Source: Campylobacterales bacterium (GTDB lineage Bacteria; Campylobacterota; Campylobacteria; Campylobacterales; Arcobacteraceae). From it: a stretch of DNA of 8,105 nucleotides. The DNA lies in contig JAIELU010000142.1 in NCBI GenBank assembly GCA_019752775.1, positions 1 to 8,105 on the forward strand, given 5' to 3'. The stretch's first letter is position 1; each line of letters opens with the position of its first letter. The position numbers were made by a program, and so were the translations under genes. This document shows positions 1 to 7,064 of this stretch, one piece after another. Below the pieces are notes generated by a model that saw only the letters and a list, made by a program, of their open reading frames with translations, did not search any database and was not told the DNA's origin.

Positions 1-881
1 GAGTCAACACCTATATTGTTATTTAACTCTTTTTTAAACTCTTTTGTAATTGCATCAAAAGAATCATTAAGCAATACATTTTTTTGTAAAGCTCTTGATT
101 CAAGTGCCATTCTTGCAGAAATTGGAGTAACTTGGGCAAAATATTTTCCAAATTTTTCTTTTACATAATTTGTAGTAGTTTCAACCTGCTCAGGAGTAAG
201 TTTGTCTTTTTGATTTAAAACGCATAAAGATTTGTTTTTAAAGTGTTGCATGTATTCATCAAGAACTTCTGCTTCTGATAATTTTCCTGCATTATCAATT
301 AAAGTTAGCCAAATAATTCCTCCCACATCTCTTAAAACTTTTCGTGTTGTTTCTGTATCACTTTGAGATTGAGAGTTAAGTCCAGGTGTATCAACAAATG
401 AAATATCTTTTAAAATATCCATAGGAGCATAAAGAGTAAGATATTTTATATCTTGCATCTCATCTTGTCTTTGATCTGTAAAATCTGCGATTGATTCAAT
501 TGGAGCGAACTCTTGAGCTCCTGAATAATAAGTGATTTTTAGTTTATACTCTTCCCCATAATTTATAAAATTTACTTTTGAAGTAACAGGTGTAATTCCT
601 GTTGGTAAAATATTTCTTGAAAGTAGGGCATTTAAAAAAGTTGATTTTCCAGAAGAAAATTGTCCTGTAATTGCAATTTCCATTGGGTATCTTGCTCGTC
701 TAATTTGTTTTTTTAAAATACCTTCAAGCTGATTTGATGGTAAAAATTTTTCATCAAGTAATTTAGTTTGGATTTTTTTAATATCCCCAACTAAACCATC
801 TTCATAAACAACTTCTTGTAAAGAGTAAGTTTCTCTATATTCATTAACAAAACTTTTTAGGATATTTAAATTTGCACTCAT
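1..881 (-). CDS. Dynamin-like GTPase, DLP2-type (partial, C-terminus beyond left edge)
   Basis: The frame is open from the ATG at 881-879 to the left edge, giving 293 residues and no stop, so this is the N-terminal part of a longer protein. About 70 residues precede a dynamin-type GTPase domain. G1 is GQFSSGKST (73-81), G2 is the threonine region of TPVT (97-100), G3 is DTPG (164-167), G4 is NQKD (223-226), and a G5-like PISARMAL follows at 253-260. The start is supported by AAAAGGA (896-890), 8 nt upstream, and by the one-base TAATG overlap with the upstream GTPase gene, which suggests translational coupling. Family knowledge: in C. jejuni the equivalent gene downstream of frdB encodes DLP2, which pairs with DLP1 into a membrane-tethering complex. 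The helical stalk and membrane-binding part expected in such proteins would lie outside the window. The GTPase call is firm; the DLP2 equivalence rests on motifs and gene order. Confidence 0.9.
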   Translation of the reverse strand, partial: MSANLNILKSFVNEYRETYSLQEVVYEDGLVGDIKKIQTKLLDEKFLPSNQLEGILKKQIRRARYPMEIAITGQFSSGKSTFLNALLSRNILPTGITPVTSKVNFINYGEEYKLKITYYSGAQEFAPIESIADFTDQRQDEMQDIKYLTLYAPMDILKDISFVDTPGLNSQSQSDTETTRKVLRDVGGIIWLTLIDNAGKLSEAEVLDEYMQHFKNKSLCVLNQKDKLTPEQVETTTNYVKEKFGKYFAQVTPISARMALESRALQKNVLLNDSFDAITKEFKKELNNNIGVD

Positions 882-3235
882 TAGTATAATCCTTTTATTG
901 TTGTTGAAATATTTTCAAGTTTTTTAATATTTTTGTGAATATCAATTGATAATTGAGCTCTATTTTTATCATTTTCTTCAAATGAACTAATTTGATTTTG
1001 AAGTAATTCCTCATCATTTTTAAGTTTTTGTTCAAATGATTTTAGTGGAGCATTTAGTGTCGTAAAAAATGATTCGATTAAAAGACTACTTACTTTTTTT
1101 GCTTTTACTTTTATATCTTCTTCTATTGAAGTAAACTGAACTTTAATAAGTAACTCTATTTCTCTGTCTAATTCATTTAATTTAGTATCTTTTGATTTTG
1201 ATACAGCATCTATTATTAAAGAAATTAAAACTTCATTATTTGAAGTTAAAAATCCAGATTTGAAATCATCTTGAAAAAATCCTCTTGCATCAAAATTTTC
1301 ATTTTTATGTCCTATTGAAAAACCTAAATCTTGATATTTTTGCTCACATTGCTCACCAATAGTTTGAGATTTTTTGATAAACTTATATCTATAATCTCTA
1401 ATTACATCAATAATTCCATCTTTTATTGCAGTTTCTACAATTACTCTTATTCTTGTATTTTCAGGTCTTTTTTTAGTTTTTTCAAAAGAATATCTAACAT
1501 CTCCAATAACTCTTTGTTTTATAACAGTTTGTAAATCTATAAGTTCACTTTGCAAAAAAGTTTCTAATGAGTTTGTGTAATCTTTTGTATCATTTTTGTA
1601 ATAAGTTATATCTTCACTCATTGCTTGATAAATTCTTGTATTTACATATTTTTTCTTATTAAAATTTTGAAGTTCTACTTCTAATTCATCTTTTGATTTT
1701 GAAAGAAGTTGCAATTCATAGTTATAAAATGAGTTTTGTTTTTCAATAATTTTTTGTAGTTGATTTTTAGCTGATTGAATTACAAGTTCACCTTTTTGAG
1801 AGTTTGAACCAAAAAGAGTTTCAGTTAAATATTGCTCTATTTCTAAAATACCTGTTTGTTCAAGTGTAAATCCTGCATCAAGGGCTTCTTGTTTATGACC
1901 AGTTCTATGTAAAAGTGCCATTCTTCCAGAAATTGGAATAAACTTAATAGTTTTTAAAATATAATCAAGTTGAGAATCTTTATTTTGAGCTTTTAATTGT
2001 TTTTCAATTGATGATTTTGTATATTTAATTACTTCATCTAATTGCTCTTTTGAAACAGTATCTGCTCTTGTAATTACAATCAAAAGTTTTGAAATATTTT
2101 GATATAAAACCGCATCAATTATAAACTCAACATCTTTTAAGGTTGCACTTTGTGATACATTCATAAGATGTAACATCATATCACAAGCAGAAATATACTC
2201 TTTTGTAATTTCTTCTCTTTGAATAACAGGGTCATCAAGTCCAGGTGTGTCAACTATTTCAATTCCATCAGATAAAAAATCTAATTTAGAACCTAATTCT
2301 ACATATTTTACTAAATTACATTTTTTCCCACTAGCAGCGGCTGAGGTATAAGATGACAAATCATTAATATCAATTTCATCAAATCTTGAAGTGGGTCTAA
2401 TATAATTTTTTAAATCATCTCCAAAGATTTTATTTGTTTCATTTACAAATTCTCTCATAGATTCTAATTGTTCAGCTGATTTTAAAATTCTATCCCATTC
2501 TTGTGTATTCCAGTAATATACTTTTGCATTATCCGTTGGATTGTGTTTTACAATAGTTAAGTTTGCAGTTTCTGGAACGACGGCACTTCCTAGGATTTCT
2601 CTTCCCATTAAAGCATTTAACATTGTAGATTTACCAGCATTCATGACACCTGTAATTCCAATAGAGAATTTTTGAGTATTTAAATAGTTTTTTGTAGCGT
2701 TAATCTCTTTTGAAATTTCTTCATTTGTAATATCTACTTGTAATTGAGATATTAATTCTTCAACCGTTGCTTTTAATTCTTTAAATGATGATTTTTCAAG
2801 TTCAGTATCAACTTTATTGCTAGAAGTTATAGTGTATTCATCTACTAAATCTAACTCTTTATAATCAAATAAAGATATTAATTTATCATAATTTTGACCA
2901 TTGATTATATTTTCGCTTTTTAAATATTCAAACGATGAATGTAAAACTGAAATATTTTGTTTTGATTTATTCGATAATATCGACTTTACTATCATATGTT
3001 GTAAATGATTTAGTTCATTTATATTTGAAGGACTTTTAACTTTTAATTGTTGGCATAAAGTTTTGAATGATGTTAATGGTAAATATTTATCATAATTCTT
3101 TCTTGTTGCACTAATAATTAAAGCATAAATTGTAAAGATTTCTTCATTTACTTCTGTTTCAATTGGCTCTAAATCTAAATTTACTTCAAAAGTTATACCG
3201 TGATACAGTAAGAAATAGTCATTTGCTAAACTCAT
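881..3235 (-). CDS. Dynamin-like GTPase, DLP1-type, 784 aa
   Basis: This is a large GTPase of the bacterial dynamin family, probably acting in membrane tethering or remodelling at the cytoplasmic face. Residues 1 to about 185 form an N-terminal extension with no motif I recognise. The GTPase domain follows: G1 GVMNAGKST (196-204), G2 threonine T223 in PET, G3 DTPG (329-332), G4 TRAD (389-392) and G5-like PISGRMAL (434-441). The rest is charged and helical, with likely coiled-coil stretches at about 480-530 and 731-783. There is no clear transmembrane helix; a mildly hydrophobic segment near 660-676 could touch membrane, but this is a guess. The start has GGAGTG (3246-3241) just upstream. The gene follows frdB after a 102-bp hairpin-filled gap and overlaps the next GTPase gene by one base. 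The long N-terminal extension and the position match C. jejuni DLP1, whose N-terminal region helps assemble the DLP1/DLP2 heterotetramer. The family is certain; tethering is inferred from the homologue. Confidence 0.93.
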   Translation of the reverse strand: MSLANDYFLLYHGITFEVNLDLEPIETEVNEEIFTIYALIISATRKNYDKYLPLTSFKTLCQQLKVKSPSNINELNHLQHMIVKSILSNKSKQNISVLHSSFEYLKSENIINGQNYDKLISLFDYKELDLVDEYTITSSNKVDTELEKSSFKELKATVEELISQLQVDITNEEISKEINATKNYLNTQKFSIGITGVMNAGKSTMLNALMGREILGSAVVPETANLTIVKHNPTDNAKVYYWNTQEWDRILKSAEQLESMREFVNETNKIFGDDLKNYIRPTSRFDEIDINDLSSYTSAAASGKKCNLVKYVELGSKLDFLSDGIEIVDTPGLDDPVIQREEITKEYISACDMMLHLMNVSQSATLKDVEFIIDAVLYQNISKLLIVITRADTVSKEQLDEVIKYTKSSIEKQLKAQNKDSQLDYILKTIKFIPISGRMALLHRTGHKQEALDAGFTLEQTGILEIEQYLTETLFGSNSQKGELVIQSAKNQLQKIIEKQNSFYNYELQLLSKSKDELEVELQNFNKKKYVNTRIYQAMSEDITYYKNDTKDYTNSLETFLQSELIDLQTVIKQRVIGDVRYSFEKTKKRPENTRIRVIVETAIKDGIIDVIRDYRYKFIKKSQTIGEQCEQKYQDLGFSIGHKNENFDARGFFQDDFKSGFLTSNNEVLISLIIDAVSKSKDTKLNELDREIELLIKVQFTSIEEDIKVKAKKVSSLLIESFFTTLNAPLKSFEQKLKNDEELLQNQISSFEENDKNRAQLSIDIHKNIKKLENISTTIKGLY

Positions 3236-3257
3236 TTTGTCACTCCATTATTGCCCT

Positions 3258-3307
3258 AAAATATAAAAAGTTAAATATCATCAATGATATTTAACTTTTT
3301 ATATTTT
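3258..3307 (-). terminator. 23-bp perfect stem-loop upstream of the dynamin-like pair; possible AT-rich terminator or attenuator
   Basis: The arms 3258-3280 and 3285-3307 are perfectly complementary over 23 bp, with a 4-nt loop at 3281-3284. Read on the minus strand, the stem core (TTAAATATCA and its partner) is flanked by an A-tract and followed by CTTTTTATATTTT. That is the layout of an intrinsic terminator whose U-tract can pair back. The stem has very little GC, so it may terminate poorly. It ends only 22 nt before the start of the 784-aa GTPase gene. If it stopped all transcription there would be no room for a normal promoter after it. Partial readthrough, an RNA-processing role, or a promoter within the 3' arm (TATATT at 3265-3260) are alternatives. 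Confidence 0.5.
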
Positions 3308-3337
3308 TATTACGAAGGAGAAAATCCTTCGTAATAA
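3307..3337 (-). other. 13-bp perfect stem-loop directly after the frdB stop codon
   Basis: The arms 3307-3319 and 3325-3337 pair perfectly over 13 bp around a 5-nt loop (3320-3324). On the minus strand the structure starts at the base after the frdB TAA. It contains the GC-richer core CGAAGGA/TCCTTCG, but an A-rich stretch follows it and not a T-run, so it is not a classic intrinsic terminator by itself. A 3'-end stabiliser of the abundant frd mRNA is a reasonable inference. It abuts the 23-bp hairpin at position 3307. Confidence 0.6.
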
Positions 3338-4069
3338 TTATCTTAGTGCTACTAATTTTCTTCTTAAGTAAGCAATTTTGTTTTGTAATGGTAAATGTTT
3401 TGGACAATGGTCTTCACACGCCATTAAAGACATACAACCAAAAATTCCATCATCATCACCGATTAATTCATAAAAATCTTCAGCAGTTCTTTTATCATGA
3501 GGATCTACTTCAAATCTTGCAACTCTATTTAATCCAACAGGTCCAACAAAATTTGGTCTCATTAATGCAGTTCCACAAGAAGCAACACAAATTCCACATT
3601 CAATACATCTATCTAACTCAAAAGTTTGTTCAGCAATTTCTGGCTCAATTCTATCTTCTAATTTAGAAATATCTACTTCGTGATCATTGTGAATCCATGA
3701 TTCAACTCTTTTAGACATTCCATCCATCCATTTACCTGTATTTACAGATAAATCTTTGATTAATTCAAATGCAGGCATAGGCATTAATTGTAATTTACCT
3801 GTTGGGTAATTAGCAATTAATGTTCTACAAGCAAGTGTTGGTTTTCCATTTACAACCATACCACAACTTCCACAAATTCCTGCTCGACATACAAAGTCAA
3901 AAGATAAATCTGCATCCATCTCTTCTCTAATTTTCATTAATGCAATAAAAAGAGTCATACCTGGAGTTTCTTCTAAATGAAAATCCACAAAATGAGGTTT
4001 TGAAACCTTAGATCTTGGATTGAATTTTAAAACTGATATTGTTATATCTCTACCTTTTTCAATACTCAT
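3338..4069 (-). CDS. frdB: Fumarate reductase iron-sulfur subunit
   Basis: FrdB carries electrons between the menaquinol-oxidising cytochrome b (FrdC) and the flavin subunit (FrdA) at the cytoplasmic side of the membrane. The 243 residues match the usual size. The N-terminal plant-type ferredoxin domain has the [2Fe-2S] ligands C61, C66, C69 and C81. The C-terminal domain has CIECGICVASC (155-165) plus C212, C218 and C222. By comparison with characterised FrdB proteins, C155/C158/C161/C222 should bind the [4Fe-4S] cluster and C165/C212/C218 the [3Fe-4S] cluster. All expected ligands are present. The ATG overlaps the frdA stop by one base (TAATG), with AGGAGA (4081-4076) 6 nt upstream, so translation is probably coupled to frdA. 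It is the last frd gene and is followed by two stem-loops. The SDH-type homologue SdhB is the alternative, but the FrdC anchor decides for Frd. Confidence 0.97.
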   Translation of the reverse strand: MSIEKGRDITISVLKFNPRSKVSKPHFVDFHLEETPGMTLFIALMKIREEMDADLSFDFVCRAGICGSCGMVVNGKPTLACRTLIANYPTGKLQLMPMPAFELIKDLSVNTGKWMDGMSKRVESWIHNDHEVDISKLEDRIEPEIAEQTFELDRCIECGICVASCGTALMRPNFVGPVGLNRVARFEVDPHDKRTAEDFYELIGDDDGIFGCMSLMACEDHCPKHLPLQNKIAYLRRKLVALR

Positions 4070-6054
4070 TATAAATCTCCTGCTCTTTCATTTTTTTCTC
4101 TATAATTCATAGGTAAATCAAATGGCATTAAGGCATGTTGGATTTCATGTCTATCTTTACCTTCGGCTTGCATTTTTTCTGTAATTTCATCAACTTGCGC
4201 TTGTCTTTTTTCTGATAGATCATGTTCTATAATCATACCTTTAGCACCATATCCTCTAAATGCTGGAGGTAATTCCATAGTCATAATATCTAATGCTTCA
4301 TACGTAATTGTAGGTAATGTATCATTTTCATTTGGCCAAGAAGTTAATGTTCTATTTAACCAGTTTGCATCATCTCTTTTTAAGAAGTCTTCTCTATAAT
4401 GAGCTCCTCTTGATTCTGTTCTTAGTAATGCACCATTAGCAACACAAAGTGCTATTTTTAACATTCTAGGAACTCTATAAGCTTCTTCAAGTTCTGGATT
4501 TCCAGCTCTTTCTTTAGATTTAACAGTGATTTTTTTAGTTTTAAGTAATAACTCTTCAAGTTCTTCAACCGCAGCTTTTAAGTTAACACCATCTCTAAAG
4601 ATTCCAACTTTTTCATCCATTAAGTTTTGCATTCTATTTTTGATTCTAAAAATATCTTCATTTCCTGTATAATCTAAAATATCATTTAAATATTTATCTT
4701 CTTTATCTAAAAATCTTTGAACAGTTGAAGTTGGAATTGTTACATCATTTGATAAACAATAATCAGCAAAATAATTTCCAACAATCATACCTGCAACAAC
4801 TGTTTCTGAAACAGAGTTTCCTCCAAGTCTATTAAATCCATGCATATCCCAACAAGAAGCTTCACCACAAGAGAATAAACCATTTAAGTTTTGAGATTCA
4901 CCAGTTGGTTTTGTTCTAATTCCACCCATTGAGTAATGTTGCATTGGAAGAACTGGTGCCCACCCTTTTTTACCTTCATCCGCTGGATCGATACCGTTGA
5001 AAATCATACAAATTTCTTGTACATCTCTTAGATTTTTTTCAATATGTTCTCTTCCTAAAATAGAAATATCAAGCCATACATGGTATCCATAAGGTGATGG
5101 AACACCTTTACCATTTCTAATATGTTCTATCATTCTTCTTGAAACAACATCTCTTGAAGCAAGTTCTTTTTTCTCAGGTTCGTAATCTGGCATAAATCTA
5201 TGTCCATCAACATCTCTTAGAATTCCACCATCTCCTCTACAACCCTCAGTTAATAAAATACCTGATGGTACGATTGGTGTTGGATGGAACTGAACAGCTT
5301 CCATATTCCCTAATGTTGCAATTCCAGTTTCAAGTGCAATAGCAGCACCAATACCTTCACAAATTACAGCATTTGTAGTTTGTTTAAATACTCTTCCGTA
5401 TCCACCAGTTGCTATACATGTACCTTTTGCAACATAAGCTTCTAATTCACCTGTAATTAAATCTCTTACGATTGCTCCATAACATCTACCATTTTCATGA
5501 ATAAGTGAAAGTGCTTCTTTTCTATCTCTAATATCAACATTATGTCTTAAAGCTTCATTTGCAACACCAAACAACATAGTGTGACCAGTTGCATCAGCTG
5601 TGTAACAAGTTCTCCATTTTTTAGTTCCACCAAAGTCTCTTGATGTAATTAATCCATGTCTATCAGCATCTTCTGTAATTGTTGTTTTTTTAGCATTAAT
5701 AACAGCTTCTCTTGATCCCTCTTTAACTCTTGACCAAGGAACCCCCCAAGCTGCTAATTCTCTAATAGCTTTTGGTGCAGTATGAACGAACATTCTTGCA
5801 ACTTCTTGATCACATCCCCAGTCTGAACCTTTTACAGTATCAGCAAAGTGTAAATCTTCATTATCACCATCAGACATTTTTGAGTTACCTAAAGATGCTT
5901 GCATACCACCTTGTGCAGCAGCACTATGTGATCTTTTAACAGGAACTAAAGATAAAACGATTGTATTTAAACCTTTTTTTTGTGCAGCAACAGCAGCTCT
6001 TAAACCAGCTAATCCACCACCAATTACTAACGCATCACAGTAATTAATTTTCAT
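4069..6054 (-). CDS. frdA: Fumarate reductase flavoprotein subunit
   Basis: FrdA is the catalytic subunit, reducing fumarate to succinate in the cytoplasm. Its 661 residues are typical of the Wolinella-type enzyme. It begins with a Rossmann FAD-binding motif, GGGLAG (12-17). The RSHSAAAQGG motif (41-50) supplies H43, the histidine that binds FAD covalently. Further on are the substrate and active-site residues expected for the family: H257 in QFHPT, R301 in SRDVVSRR (the probable proton donor), H373 in QHYSMGG and R409 in GFNRLGG. There is no Tat or other signal peptide, which separates it from the periplasmic methylmenaquinol:fumarate reductase also found in this phylum. The ATG shares a base with the frdC stop. 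GGGGGA (6068-6063), lying in the last codons of frdC, is the likely ribosome-binding site. In C. jejuni this type of enzyme also serves as the cell's succinate dehydrogenase, so both directions are plausible here. Confidence 0.98.
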   Translation of the reverse strand: MKINYCDALVIGGGLAGLRAAVAAQKKGLNTIVLSLVPVKRSHSAAAQGGMQASLGNSKMSDGDNEDLHFADTVKGSDWGCDQEVARMFVHTAPKAIRELAAWGVPWSRVKEGSREAVINAKKTTITEDADRHGLITSRDFGGTKKWRTCYTADATGHTMLFGVANEALRHNVDIRDRKEALSLIHENGRCYGAIVRDLITGELEAYVAKGTCIATGGYGRVFKQTTNAVICEGIGAAIALETGIATLGNMEAVQFHPTPIVPSGILLTEGCRGDGGILRDVDGHRFMPDYEPEKKELASRDVVSRRMIEHIRNGKGVPSPYGYHVWLDISILGREHIEKNLRDVQEICMIFNGIDPADEGKKGWAPVLPMQHYSMGGIRTKPTGESQNLNGLFSCGEASCWDMHGFNRLGGNSVSETVVAGMIVGNYFADYCLSNDVTIPTSTVQRFLDKEDKYLNDILDYTGNEDIFRIKNRMQNLMDEKVGIFRDGVNLKAAVEELEELLLKTKKITVKSKERAGNPELEEAYRVPRMLKIALCVANGALLRTESRGAHYREDFLKRDDANWLNRTLTSWPNENDTLPTITYEALDIMTMELPPAFRGYGAKGMIIEHDLSEKRQAQVDEITEKMQAEGKDRHEIQHALMPFDLPMNYREKNERAGDL

Positions 6055-6854
6055 TATGCAATTCCCCCAACACTTTTATTTGTAATTTTATATTCTATTA
6101 CACATGCAGTTGGAGTGTATTTTTGACCAACTGTTCCATTTGCTGCATTTTCCATTCCAATTTTCATATAAGCTGCAAGTGATGCAAAACCTAATACTAA
6201 GAAGAATACTGTTAATGCCCATTTGATTTTTTTAAGTGTTTTTCTAGTAGCTTTTGGATTTTCACCATCAAACCATCCCCATTTTACACATAATCTATAA
6301 AGACCAATTGTTCCATGAAATTCAACAGCTAATAATAAAAGAATGTATAAAGGCCACATATATTCAGACCAAACTCTATCTGAACTAGCATTTGGTCCAA
6401 TTGCATCTGCATGAGTCATAATAATATACAAATGAATAGAACCCATGAAGAACATTGCAAAACCTGTAAAGGCTTGAATAAACCAAAGTTTTGTATCATC
6501 GTGATTCATACTTTTAGAGTGAGCTTTCATTACTTGGTATTGTTTAAAATTACTAGGTAATTTTCTCATTCCTAACGCCGCATGAACAATAAAAATTACA
6601 AATACTATAAAAGCAATAATAGAAACAATGATTGGTTGCCCTTCATTGAAAATAAAACTACCTTCAAAAAATTTTGTAATTGTATACATAAAATCTTTGC
6701 TGATTAAAATTGATGAGACAAAAAGCATATGTCCCCACATAAATAGAGCTAAGAAACCACCAGTAAAACTTTGAATAAAATCAAGCTTTGCAGGTAATCT
6801 ACTCTTTCTTCCTTCTTCTGTTTTCCCCAAATAACCTTCTATTAGGTCACTCAT
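6054..6854 (-). CDS. frdC: Fumarate reductase di-haem cytochrome b membrane anchor
   Basis: FrdC anchors the enzyme in the inner membrane, oxidises menaquinol and passes electrons through two b haems to FrdB. The 266-residue protein has five hydrophobic membrane segments, at roughly 27-50, 75-97, 124-146, 165-187 and 209-230. Four histidines, H42, H91, H141 and H180, sit in these segments and correspond in spacing to the four axial haem ligands of Wolinella succinogenes FrdC. E64 and E178 correspond to the two glutamates described there for quinol oxidation and the transmembrane proton pathway. That places this enzyme in the di-haem class (type B), unlike the haem-free FrdC/FrdD pair of E. 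coli. AAAGGA (6866-6861) lies 6 nt before the ATG. It is the first gene of the frd operon, after a 210-bp gap from nuoN. Confidence 0.96.
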   Translation of the reverse strand: MSDLIEGYLGKTEEGRKSRLPAKLDFIQSFTGGFLALFMWGHMLFVSSILISKDFMYTITKFFEGSFIFNEGQPIIVSIIAFIVFVIFIVHAALGMRKLPSNFKQYQVMKAHSKSMNHDDTKLWFIQAFTGFAMFFMGSIHLYIIMTHADAIGPNASSDRVWSEYMWPLYILLLLAVEFHGTIGLYRLCVKWGWFDGENPKATRKTLKKIKWALTVFFLVLGFASLAAYMKIGMENAANGTVGQKYTPTACVIEYKITNKSVGGIA

Positions 6855-6880
6855 TTGCTATCCTTTCTGCGAATTAGATT

Positions 6881-6893
6881 TTTTTGAATAATA
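6881..6893 (-). promoter_or_regulatory. Candidate sigma-70 promoter (-10) of the frd operon
   Basis: On the minus strand TATTAT (6893-6888) matches the -10 consensus in five of six positions. A TG one base in front (TGC-TATTAT) makes it an extended -10. No -35 hexamer is visible, which is usual in Campylobacterota. Transcription would start near 6881, leaving a leader of about 27 nt with the ribosome-binding site. The preceding terminator means frd needs its own promoter in this gap. The exact position is inferred from sequence only. Confidence 0.45.
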
Positions 6894-6902
6894 GCAACAT
6901 AA

Positions 6903-6915
6903 TAGCTTAAAGCTA
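6903..6915. promoter_or_regulatory. 13-bp palindrome in front of the frd promoter, candidate operator
   Basis: TAGCTT and AAGCTA form a perfect 6-bp inverted repeat around one central base. It ends 9 bp upstream of the proposed -10 box, where a regulator could overlap RNA polymerase. I do not recognise it as the site of a named regulator. A second, weaker inverted repeat (AATAT, 4-nt spacer, ATATT) lies at 6921-6934 but is expected by chance in such AT-rich DNA. Confidence 0.3.
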
Positions 6916-6974
6916 CTTCAAATATCTTTATATTCTTGTGAAAAATGATGTTGAAAAAAGGAGAAAATAATCCG

Positions 6975-6998
6975 AAAAAACCCCTATTAAGGGGTTTT
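6975..6998 (-). terminator. Intrinsic terminator of the nuo operon
   Basis: The arms 6977-6985 and 6990-6998 form a 9-bp stem with a CCCC/GGGG core and a 4-nt loop. On the minus strand GGGG is followed directly by six T residues (6980-6975), the classic intrinsic terminator layout. It lies about 67 nt after the nuoN stop. On the plus strand the T-run is only four long, so minus-strand use is favoured. Confidence 0.85.
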
Positions 6999-7014
6999 GA
7001 TAAAGAAGAGTTTT

Positions 7015-7058
7015 ATGAAAAAAATTAATTAATAAGAAACGGAGATGTTACTTATTAA
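7015..7058 (-). repeat. Weak inverted repeat between nuoN and its terminator
   Basis: The 8-bp arms 7029-7036 and 7051-7058 are complementary, with a 14-nt spacer in which AAC/GTT can also pair. On the minus strand a T-run (7021-7015) follows a few bases later. It could be a weak first terminator or 3' stabiliser ahead of the stronger hairpin at 6975-6998. Its AT-richness makes chance a real possibility. Confidence 0.25.
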
Positions 7059-7064
7059 CACAGG

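Noticed and set aside
1331..1534. Plus-strand open frame of 67 codons
   Set aside because: It lies wholly within the antisense of the 784-aa GTPase gene, is low-complexity (rich in F, S, N, I, L) and has no recognisable motif; it is a by-product of AT-rich coding sequence.
3307..3337. Bidirectional intrinsic terminator
   Set aside because: Neither strand has a T-run right after the 13-bp stem and there is no convergent gene on the plus strand.
3346..3666. Plus-strand open frame of 106 codons
   Set aside because: It is antisense to frdB, whose cluster-binding cysteines prove the minus-strand reading. The product is Q/H/F/L-rich with no domain.
4069..6854. Periplasmic methylmenaquinol:fumarate reductase (the SdhABE/Mfr type)
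   Set aside because: FrdA has no Tat signal, and the anchor is a five-helix di-haem cytochrome b and not a cysteine-rich SdhE-type protein.
7015..7032. Small plus-strand peptide ATG-AAA-AAA-ATT-AAT-TAA
   Set aside because: It has five codons only, sits in the nuoN 3' region and lacks a ribosome-binding site worth noting.
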